Source of the DNA: Gracilibacillus oryzae
Lineage (GTDB): Bacteria > Bacillota > Bacilli > Bacillales > Amphibacillaceae
Reading direction: 5' to 3'
Assembly (NCBI RefSeq): GCF_009498735.1
Contig: NZ_ML762431.1
Coordinates: 54,462-118,461 of the forward strand
DNA: 64,000 nt
The first letter of the stretch is position 1. Each line of letters opens with the position of its first letter. The translations under genes were made by a program, and so were the position numbers. The notes below the pieces were generated by a model, which searched no databases, was not told the origin of the DNA, and saw only the letters and a program-made list of their open reading frames with translations. Below, one piece after another: positions 54,098 to 60,538 of the stretch.

Positions 54098-54131
54098 AAG
54101 TAGATGGGGCAACTCGTCTACTTCTTTTTTT
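54098..54131 (+). terminator. Terminator-like hairpin between tatA and tatC
   Basis: AAGTAGA (54098-54104) pairs with TCTACTT (54117-54123), followed by C and seven T. Lying inside the operon, it may stop part of the transcription so that TatA exceeds TatC. Confidence 0.75.
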
Positions 54132-54148
54132 AATAGGAGGCGTTTACT

Positions 54149-54877
54149 ATGGAGAAAAAAGAATTAAACCTTATCGGACACCTGGAGGAATTGCATAAAC
54201 GAATTATTATCGTATTGTTAGCCTTTGTCGTCTTTTTTATCACTTCATTTATCTTTGTCCAGGATATCTATAACTGGCTCATCAGGGACTTTAACGGTAA
54301 GTTATCTGTTTTAGGACCTAGTGATATTTTATGGGTCTATATGATGATTGCCGGTGTCTTTGCAATAGCTGCTACTATTCCTATAATAGCCTATCAAATT
54401 TGGAAGTTTATCACTCCAGCATTAACAAAAGAAGAAAGCAAGCTGACATTAGGTTTTATCCCTGGTTTATTTATCTTGTTTATCTTTGGAATCAGCTTTG
54501 GCTATTTCGTATTGTTTCCCATTGTATTGGAATTTTTACTCACCATTTCTGCCGGTCAATTTAATACCATGTTTACAGCAGATAAGTACTTTCTATTTAT
54601 GCTGAATTTAAGCTTACCATTGGGATTCCTTTTTGAGATGCCATTGTTAGTTATGTTTTTAACCCGCTTAGGTGTACTTAACCCAGTTAGATTGGCAAAG
54701 GCGAGGAAACTCTCCTATTTCTCACTCGTTATCATATCTGTTTTAATAACCCCTCCTGATTTTATTTCAGATATATTAGTAATTGTTCCTTTACTACTCT
54801 TATATGAGTTAAGCATTCTTATATCCAAGGTCGTTTATAAAAAAAGACTTGCCACGGAAGGAGAGATGCTGGCATAA
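54149..54877 (+). CDS. tatC: Sec-independent protein translocase TatC
   Basis: A 242-residue polytopic receptor for twin-arginine signals with six membrane helices. The family N-terminus is LIGHLEELHKRI; the first external loop has VLGPSDILWVYMM; GFLFEMPLLVMFLTRLG and ITPPDFISDILVIVPLLLLYE complete the pattern. AGGAGG precedes the ATG. It is last in the oxidase operon and is followed by a terminator. It forms a minimal TatAC translocase with the upstream TatA. Confidence 0.94.
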   Translation: MEKKELNLIGHLEELHKRIIIVLLAFVVFFITSFIFVQDIYNWLIRDFNGKLSVLGPSDILWVYMMIAGVFAIAATIPIIAYQIWKFITPALTKEESKLTLGFIPGLFILFIFGISFGYFVLFPIVLEFLLTISAGQFNTMFTADKYFLFMLNLSLPLGFLFEMPLLVMFLTRLGVLNPVRLAKARKLSYFSLVIISVLITPPDFISDILVIVPLLLLYELSILISKVVYKKRLATEGEMLA

Positions 54878-54948
54878 TATATTTACAGATAATGAGCTTT
54901 TAAGAGAGTGTATGTCAACAAAATTACCTATCTATAGATAATTTAAGT

Positions 54949-54976
54949 CCTCCAAAAAGGAGGGCCCTCTTTTTTT
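54949..54976 (+). terminator. Terminator of the oxidase-Tat operon
   Basis: CCTCC and GGAGG form a short GC-rich stem around AAAAA, followed by GCCCTC and seven T. A perfect TTGCACAGT/ACTGTGCAA hairpin of unknown role lies at 55008-55033. Confidence 0.75.
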
Positions 54977-55079
54977 CTTTCCATTATGTTGATTACCATT
55001 GCCGAATTTGCACAGTATCGTTTTACTGTGCAATAAATCAATCTGTGAAGTGCTTGGATTTGCGTCTGAAATTTGCACG

Positions 55080-55115
55080 AAAAAAAAGACGCAATCATTT
55101 ACTGCGATCGCGCCA
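55080..55115 (-). terminator. Terminator of the aldo/keto reductase operon
   Basis: On the minus strand GATCGCA and TGCGTC pair around a 10-nt loop and a run of nine T follows. It is about 100 nt beyond the reductase stop. At 55116-55216 nothing is seen. Confidence 0.65.
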
Positions 55116-55216
55116 ATTGTTTAATAACTTCGAAACATACAGTATTATTTAAGTAGATATTTATATTTAATAATTATAATTTTGATTGTTTTCCATAATA
55201 AATATTTCAGTAACTA

Positions 55217-56083
55217 CTATTTCAACTTTCCGCCAAATACCGGCATTACACTTGCCTCACCGTAATCTTTGATGGTTTCCACATTTTTCAAGAATTCCAT
55301 ATCCTCTTCTGAAATAATGAAATCCATTTCTGCATTATTTTTCATATGTTCCGGATTTGCAGTTTTAGGCAACGGAAGAAGACCAAGCTGTAAATCATAA
55401 CGAATACTTAATTGAGGTACAGAAACTCCGTATTTTTCTGCGATGTTTACAACTTTTTGATTTTTAAACAATTCCCCGTGGGCAATCGGTGAATAAGCTT
55501 CCACAAGAATGCCTTGTTCTTGAGTATATTCAATCAACTCTTTCGTTGTATTACTTATATGAACCAAAATCTGATTTACCATTGGTTTGACTTTACAGCT
55601 ACTCAAAATGTTATCTACATCTTCTTGTTGGAAATTAGACAAACCTATAGCACGAAGTTTTCCTGCTTCGTATGCCTCCTCAAGCGCTCTCCATGCTTCA
55701 CGGTTTCCTTCAAAGAAACGATCTTCTTCACCGAAATCCATCCAGGGTTGTGGACTGTGAATAATCATCATATCAATATAATCAAGTCCCATCGCCTCTA
55801 GTGATTGATCAATAGCTGAAACGGCTTCTTCATATGACTTTACTTCCGCAGCAAGTTTTGTAGTGATAAACAGCTCCTCTCTGTTCACACCACAAGCTCT
55901 AATTCCCTCACCAACACCACTTTCATTAGCATACGCCTGCGCGGTATCTATATGACGATAGCCAATTTTCACAGCATCGACCACTGCCTGCGCGACATCT
56001 GCATTTTCTATCATCCATGTTCCAAGACCTAATTTTGGTATTTCAATTCCGTTTGATAGCGTATAATTTTCTTTTAAAATCAT
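55217..56083 (-). CDS. Aldo/keto reductase
   Basis: An NADPH-dependent carbonyl reductase of about 288 residues. The catalytic tetrad is visible: Asp and Tyr in HIDTAQAYANESGVGEG, Lys in ELFITTKL and His in MMIIHSPQP; the cofactor segment (VPQLSIRYDLQLGLLPLPKTANPEHMKNN) follows. AAAGGAG is 9 nt before the ATG at 56083; an earlier in-frame start at 56125 would overlap the cupin gene. It is third in the order MerR-cupin-AKR, suggesting control by the MerR regulator in response to reactive aldehydes. Physiological substrate unknown. Confidence 0.9.
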   Translation of the reverse strand: MILKENYTLSNGIEIPKLGLGTWMIENADVAQAVVDAVKIGYRHIDTAQAYANESGVGEGIRACGVNREELFITTKLAAEVKSYEEAVSAIDQSLEAMGLDYIDMMIIHSPQPWMDFGEEDRFFEGNREAWRALEEAYEAGKLRAIGLSNFQQEDVDNILSSCKVKPMVNQILVHISNTTKELIEYTQEQGILVEAYSPIAHGELFKNQKVVNIAEKYGVSVPQLSIRYDLQLGLLPLPKTANPEHMKNNAEMDFIISEEDMEFLKNVETIKDYGEASVMPVFGGKLK

Positions 56084-56099
56084 AGATAACATCTCCTTT

Positions 56100-56507
56100 T
56101 TATAATTTATTATAGGTTTCATCATCGACAGGTTCTAACCACTCCGGTGTACCTGCAGTGATTGCAATATGTTCAAACCAGCTGTCTTTTGCAGCACCAT
56201 GCCAGTGTTTTACACCATCATGAGTTACAATAACATCACCCGCTTTCAAGAATTGAGCAGACTTTCCTTCTTCCTGATACCAGCCTTCCCCACCAGTTAC
56301 CAGTAATATTTGATAGCCATCATGATGGATATGCCAGTTATTTCTGCATCCTGGTTCAAAGGTTACATTGCCCACACCAACATTCACAGCTGGATCGGAA
56401 ACCAGACCTTTAAGATAACTTTGTCCAACAAAATATTGTGCAAATGCTTCATTTTTTTCTCCCGCTGGAAAAATAACACCATCTTTTACTTCTTCATGTT
56501 TTACCAT
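56100..56507 (-). CDS. Cupin domain protein
   Basis: A 135-residue single-domain cupin. Motif 1 is WHIHHDGYQILLVTGGEGWY with two metal-binding His and an acidic/Gln position; motif 2 is LKAGDVIVTHDGVKHWHGA. Relatives are often fused to or encoded with carboxymuconolactone-decarboxylase and aldo/keto reductase genes. It ends 16 nt before the reductase start, so both are co-transcribed. GGAG precedes the ATG. Role probably in small-molecule oxidation or detoxification; exact reaction unknown. Confidence 0.87.
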   Translation of the reverse strand: MVKHEEVKDGVIFPAGEKNEAFAQYFVGQSYLKGLVSDPAVNVGVGNVTFEPGCRNNWHIHHDGYQILLVTGGEGWYQEEGKSAQFLKAGDVIVTHDGVKHWHGAAKDSWFEHIAITAGTPEWLEPVDDETYNKL

Positions 56508-56596
56508 TCTAGCTCCTCCAATATAATTTATTTTCTCATTAAATTACTTGCACTGGCGGACTACAATCCTGAGTCAAGCCGTTTATCTATATTTTT

Positions 56597-57016
56597 TCAG
56601 ATATCTTCATCGTTCCTTTTCTTCTGTACAAATGTTTCATATAAGTCTGCCGCTTTGTTTTTCTCTAAATTGCTTTGGTAAAAATCAATTTTTGTATTAA
56701 CTAACTCGAGGTTCTTTTTATAAGTTTCAAGCTTTTCCATTACTTTAGCACGGTGGTTAATAAGAATTTCCAGAAGTTCAGTAATACCAGCTTCACCTAA
56801 TTCCCATGACGTCGTATATCTTTTTAAATCTTCCAAAGACATACCCGTTTCTTTCATATGCAGGATAAATTCTGCCCACAACTTGTGTTCTTCTGTATAA
56901 TATCGAATATTGTTACCACTTCGCTCTGGTACAACCAATCCTTCTTTTTCGTAATATCTCAACGTATGCTCACTAATACCTATCGCTTTAGATAACTCAC
57001 CAATACGGTACTTCAT
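56597..57016 (-). CDS. MerR family regulator (AdhR-like)
   Basis: A 139-residue MerR protein: winged helix-turn-helix RIGELSKAIGISEHTLRYYEKEGLVVPER (about 3-70) and a coiled-coil C-terminus with no extended ligand domain, like AdhR/YraB. There is no cysteine in the C-terminal part. GAGGTGATATACG lies before the ATG. It heads the MerR-cupin-AKR set and its promoter has the family's long 19-bp spacer with a perfect palindrome. Aldehyde or other electrophile response is inferred by analogy. Confidence 0.88.
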   Translation of the reverse strand: MKYRIGELSKAIGISEHTLRYYEKEGLVVPERSGNNIRYYTEEHKLWAEFILHMKETGMSLEDLKRYTTSWELGEAGITELLEILINHRAKVMEKLETYKKNLELVNTKIDFYQSNLEKNKAADLYETFVQKKRNDEDI

Positions 57017-57057
57017 CGTATATCACCTCACTTTAAAGACAATGTATTGATAGATAA

Positions 57058-57088
57058 ATCATATTACTTAGAGTTAACTCTAAGTCAA
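57058..57088 (-). promoter_or_regulatory. MerR-type promoter with perfect 20-bp palindrome
   Basis: On the minus strand TTGACT (57088-57083) and TATGAT (57063-57058) are 19 bp apart. The spacer carries ACTTAGAGTTAACTCTAAGT (57066-57085), a perfect palindrome. This is the classic architecture in which a MerR activator untwists a long spacer. Confidence 0.85.
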
Positions 57089-57183
57089 TACATTATTTAC
57101 TTTTTTTATACTTAAACAAATCGTCATACCTATTTGGCCATTCTGCTGCAACGAAAAGAATTAGATCTCTTATTTATCGATAA

Positions 57184-57233
57184 AAAAGCGACTTTTCAGA
57201 AGTTTTACCAACTAATGAAAAATCGCTTTTATG
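57184..57233. terminator. Hairpin with AAAGCGACTTTTCA stem
   Basis: AAAGCGACTTTTCA and TGAAAAATCGCTTTT are near-perfectly complementary around a loop of about 17 nt and end in a T-run on the plus strand. No intact gene ends here on either strand, so it may be a relic of a lost gene. Confidence 0.6.
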
Positions 57234-57292
57234 TTTTACCATATCAGGTTTAAAGAGTTATCACATTACACTTTAAAAAGGAGAGTGTAATA

Positions 57293-57448
57293 TTAGAATA
57301 GGAAGCAAACAGTCTCTATATCAATGTTTTGCTGATTTTTTATGTAACATCTTGAACGTGGAGAAATCACCGTATTATTCCTCTGAACAAGGGCGCTTTT
57401 AATTTTGTCTTTCTTTAATATTTTTTCAAAATCAGTTAAAGACTTCAT
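57293..57448 (-). pseudogene. 5' remnant of a serine hydrolase-like gene
   Basis: The 51-codon frame begins MKSLTDFEKILKKDKIKSAL and continues VQRNNTVIS, resembling the N-terminus of beta-lactamase-fold serine hydrolases of bacilli; the following residues do not continue the family and the catalytic SxxK is missing. Spacing to a GGGAG is long (about 12 nt). Probably a truncated gene. Confidence 0.35.
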
Positions 57449-57735
57449 TTGCCAGGGCATCTCCCTTATTCATTAATCCAAAATATCTTTTCTTTTTTAA
57501 CTTTCAATCCAATATATGTATAATTTTACCACGGATTCCTGACCTGTTGTTGTATAAAATGATAGCTTCATAATAATAATTACTAGTTATTCTCCGCAGT
57601 TAATAGTGCAGCTGGTTTCAGCAAGGGTTAAAGCGTGAGAGGTTGGAATTAAATAGAGTTTGTTCATCAATTAGGTAGTTCCGGAGAGCAAGATTGAAGT
57701 TTAAACAGGTTTTATTTTTCAATCAGTAAATGGGC

Positions 57736-58242
57736 TAAAATGACTCGTCAACGTGCCAGGATAGTGCAAAAGCAAACAACACATATATTGTATATGAAAA
57801 AAACGGTAAACTCGTAAAAGAATTCCCTAATGGTGATATTGTTCCTCTAAAAAAGATGGTGAATCTTAATACAAAACCACAAACCTATATTTTTCGTGTT
57901 TGCGGGTAATAACGGAGTGGTAAAAGCACATTGCGGAGCCTTATAATTGGTAAGATCGATTTTGATATCAATATTGATCCAGATGCTATATCATTTAAAT
58001 CATTAGAAGGTTAATAAAAGGTAACGTTCATTCCCATTAACGGTATACTCTCTCTATCAGAAAAACAAAGTTATTTCTTAATAACTTTCATAATTAAGCT
58101 GACTATAACTGAAAGAATCGTATGGGATGACGACAATGTACATTTATATTTAAGTTCAAACACTATTGTGACCGTCAAGTAAAATGATACAGTTATTGCT
58201 CAAATAAATGACAATGACACATTTAATTGGAAATTTGATTAA
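57736..58242 (+). pseudogene. Decayed coding remnants, unrecognised
   Basis: An open stretch at 57739-57909 reads ...NTYIVYEKNGKLVKEFPNGD..., ending at TAA without a start or ribosome site. Another at 58111-58242 reads ERIVWDDDNVHLYLSSNTIV, a stop, then NDTVIAQINDNDTFNWKFD. Both look like secreted beta-rich protein fragments. The rest of 57017-58300 holds no gene I can support. Confidence 0.3.
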
Positions 58243-58299
58243 AACCTACCGTGATCTATATGACGAATAATTCATACACGCAGTATTAAAAAATAATAA

Positions 58300-58356
58300 A
58301 AAGAGCCTATACAACAAGTAATGTATAAAAACTTGCATAATTCCAGCTCTTTCTTT
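58300..58356. terminator. Terminator-like hairpin
   Basis: AAAGAGC (58300-58306) and GCTCTTT (58346-58352) enclose TATAC/GTATA and ACAAGT/ACTTG pairs, with a T-rich tail on the plus strand. Its gene is the decayed one upstream. At 58357-58700 only AT-rich sequence is seen. Confidence 0.5.
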
Positions 58357-58708
58357 TATTTCTTTGTTTAAGTAAAGCACCCGTTACTTTAAGTACACTA
58401 ATTCACAATCCAAATTATAATTTTAACATAAATTGCCAATACCTTAGCTATTTATCAGAGGAATTAGCTAAGGTATTAGGGAGTTGTTCTGCTAAATAAT
58501 GAAGTTGGCACAAATTTATGTCATCTTGGTAAAATAAGTGCCAAATAAGGAGCCATTTTTCTTTCTTTTTTGTAGATAAACATTGTTAAACCAACAAAAA
58601 TTAGCAATCCATTTTATATGCTAATTGGATTGCTAAAAGGTTTGTTATTTTATGTTTTGTACTATTAAACTTAACCCGTTAGATGATGGCACGCTACTCT
58701 GCTTATAT

Positions 58709-59416
58709 TTATTCAGTATGAAGTAACAATTGATCTAAATCCATTATTTTAATTTTCTTTTTCGGTAACTGTTTAATCAATCCAAGTTCATCTAGAGTAG
58801 TAAATTTACGGCTGATTGTTTCTGGTGTGGTACCAAGATACGAGGCTAAATCCTTTTTGGACATTGGTAAGATAATCGTTGGACTATTGCCACTTCCCTT
58901 TTCAACATTCTCAGCTAAAAAGGATATAATGCGGGTTTCTACATTTTCAATCGCTACTTGTGTGGTTTGTTTTTCAGAATCCTTCAAACGCATCGTTACT
59001 TCTGACAGTATTTTTAATGAGATCTGCGGATATTCCACCAAATACTTCTGTAAATCCTCTCGTTTAATTAAACAAATGGATGTATTTTGTAGTGCTTCCG
59101 CATAATTCTCATGAATACTTCCAGGTTGGAAAATGGCGACTTCACCTGTAAAATCACCAGGATTTAAAATGCGAACAAGTTGTTCTTTTCCAGAATCCGA
59201 TAAGCGGTAAATCCGAGCCTTACCTGAATTGATAATATATAAGGTATCATCTTCCTCATCTGCACGGAATAACATTTCCCCTTTTTGCAGATGAAGTGTC
59301 TTGGCAGATTCCGCAATCAAATCCATTTGTGAGTCTTCCAGATGGTTGAAAATGGGAACGATACGAATACATTCTGCATGTCCATGTTGGTGATGACAAC
59401 ATTGGTTTTGTTCCAA
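58709..59416 (-). CDS. Crp/Fnr family regulator, probable Fe-S FNR-type
   Basis: A 235-residue regulator. The N-terminus is Cys/His-rich (QCCHHQHGHAECIRIVPIF: Cys6, Cys7, Cys16); a fourth Cys115 in LQNTSICLI aligns with Cys122 of E. coli FNR, so a [4Fe-4S] cluster is plausible. A cyclic-nucleotide-binding fold (about 25-140) and dimer helix precede the helix-turn-helix, whose recognition helix has TPETISRKF, the E..SR set that reads TTGAT in FNR. Two perfect FNR boxes precede neighbouring genes. It ends the copZ-ric-copZ-fnr run behind a partial terminator. Likely an anaerobic or NO-responsive activator. Confidence 0.85.
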   Translation of the reverse strand: MEQNQCCHHQHGHAECIRIVPIFNHLEDSQMDLIAESAKTLHLQKGEMLFRADEEDDTLYIINSGKARIYRLSDSGKEQLVRILNPGDFTGEVAIFQPGSIHENYAEALQNTSICLIKREDLQKYLVEYPQISLKILSEVTMRLKDSEKQTTQVAIENVETRIISFLAENVEKGSGNSPTIILPMSKKDLASYLGTTPETISRKFTTLDELGLIKQLPKKKIKIMDLDQLLLHTE

Positions 59417-59438
59417 AATAACCTCTCCCTTTTATAAA

Positions 59439-59463
59439 AAGCCTAAGAGGGCATCTTAGGCTT
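59439..59463 (-). terminator. Intra-operon terminator before the fnr-like gene
   Basis: AAGCCTAAGA (59439-59448) and TCTTAGGCTT (59454-59463) form a perfect 10-bp stem with TTTTTAT following on the minus strand. Transcription from the upstream chaperone gene would be partly stopped, lowering regulator levels. Confidence 0.75.
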
Positions 59464-59480
59464 CCTTTCTATTCACTCGA

Positions 59481-59714
59481 TTAAGCAGGTTTTACCTTTG
59501 ATTTGACAACAGGATATCCTAAGTCTTCAATTGCCTTTTCGATATCGTTAATAGCGACTGCTTCTGAATCAAAATCTACTTTTACTTTACTAGCATTTAA
59601 CATTACTTTCAAGCTATCTTGATTCACACCGTTTATTCCTTTCACCGCATTTTCAATCTTTTGGAGACAAGATGGGCAAGATAAGGTTTCTAATTGAATC
59701 GTTGCTTTTTGCAT
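59481..59714 (-). CDS. CopZ-like heavy-metal-associated protein (copy 2)
   Basis: A 77-residue HMA-domain metallochaperone with betaalphabetabetaalphabeta pattern and metal motif LSCPSCLQKIE (CxxC at about 13 and 16). It differs from the copy at 60113 by only a handful of residues, so a recent duplication is likely. The typical CopZ Met/Thr-Cys context (MxCxxC) is replaced by LSCPSC, so specificity other than Cu(I) is possible. It lies 65 nt after the Ric-like gene and 64 nt before the fnr-like gene. Confidence 0.88.
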   Translation of the reverse strand: MQKATIQLETLSCPSCLQKIENAVKGINGVNQDSLKVMLNASKVKVDFDSEAVAINDIEKAIEDLGYPVVKSKVKPA

Positions 59715-59779
59715 AAATCATTTCCCCCTTCATTTTTTAACGACCGTAAACCAATTTATTCTTTTGTTTTTGAGTTACT

Positions 59780-60079
59780 TTAAGCCTGATATGCTTTATC
59801 TACTTCTGATAACATCTCGAATGTGCCTGCATACGTTTCACATACATCTCCAGGAATGGTGTAGTTGTCTGTGATTTTTCGTAATTGAGCAAATTCAGCA
59901 TCTAAGTCAGGTTTGTTCGTACCTGCGTCTTTTACTTTTCCACTAATTGTTTCAAACAATTCACGTACTTCAAAGGCTTCTGGGTGATTCTTACCATGGG
60001 CCCGTGTAATTGCAGTGGTGTATAAATCCAGTTTTTCAAAATGGTTGTTTACTACTTCGTTAAATGTTTGTTCAGACAT
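59780..60079 (-). CDS. Ric-like (iron-sulfur repair-associated) small protein
   Basis: A 99-residue helical protein with NNHFEKLDLYTTAITRAHGKNHPEAFEVRELFETI followed by a four-helix pattern ending SEVDKAYQA. It resembles short proteins annotated as iron-sulfur cluster repair di-iron protein Ric; the His/Glu set (HF, AHGKNHPEAFEVRE) could bind iron as in hemerythrin folds. It sits between the two CopZ-like genes in the FNR-box operon, which fits a role under low oxygen or nitrosative stress. Function is inferred from family label and context, not shown. Confidence 0.6.
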   Translation of the reverse strand: MSEQTFNEVVNNHFEKLDLYTTAITRAHGKNHPEAFEVRELFETISGKVKDAGTNKPDLDAEFAQLRKITDNYTIPGDVCETYAGTFEMLSEVDKAYQA

Positions 60080-60112
60080 TATTCGTTCCCTCTTTCTTGT
60101 GATTTTTTGGTC

Positions 60113-60346
60113 TTAGGCAGATTTTACTTTTGATTTGACGACTGGATATCCTAAGTCTTCAATGGCTTTTTCGATATCGTTAATGGTGATCGTTTCTGAA
60201 TCAAAATCTACTTTTACTTTACTGGCATTAAATAATACTTTTAAGCTATCTTGATTAACCCCGTTTAATCCTTTCACCGCATTTTCAATCTTTTGCATAC
60301 AAGATGGACAAGATAATGTTTCTAATTGAATAACTGCTTTTTGCAT
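60113..60346 (-). CDS. CopZ-like heavy-metal-associated protein (copy 1)
   Basis: A 77-residue HMA-domain chaperone with metal motif LSCPSCMQKIE; a near duplicate of the 59481 product. The GGAG ribosome site precedes the ATG at 60346. It is the first gene of the operon transcribed from the FNR-box promoter at 60410-60452, 120 nt downstream of the P1B ATPase stop. The ATPase lacks its own N-terminal metal-binding domain, so these chaperones may deliver its substrate. Metal identity is uncertain. Confidence 0.9.
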   Translation of the reverse strand: MQKAVIQLETLSCPSCMQKIENAVKGLNGVNQDSLKVLFNASKVKVDFDSETITINDIEKAIEDLGYPVVKSKVKSA

Positions 60347-60409
60347 GAATTATTTCTCCTTTCATCTTATCTTTGATTTTTTTGTTTTCCCTCTTCTTCT
60401 TTACAATTT

Positions 60410-60452
60410 AAGTATAGTTCAGGTTCAACGAAATGAAATTGATGCAAATCAA
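60410..60452 (-). promoter_or_regulatory. FNR-dependent promoter of the copZ-ric-copZ-fnr operon
   Basis: A perfect FNR box TTGATttgcATCAA on the minus strand (60452-60439) and a TATACT -10 (60415-60410). The box centre lies about 41.5 bp before the expected start point, the class II activator position. No TTGACA -35 is present, as expected for an activated promoter. Confidence 0.8.
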
Positions 60453-60468
60453 GTTTTAAGAAAAAGTA

Positions 60469-60505
60469 GGGGAGTATTTTGTTCTTCCTACCTGAATACT
60501 TCCCC
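60469..60505 (-). terminator. Terminator of the P1B ATPase gene
   Basis: GGGGAGTATT (60469-60478) and AATACTTCCCC (60495-60505) form a stem with one bulge; the minus strand continues CTACTTTTTC. It separates the ATPase transcript from the next FNR-box promoter. Confidence 0.7.
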
Positions 60506-60538
60506 TTTATCATTCATCAAGACTGGTTTCTATTAAAA

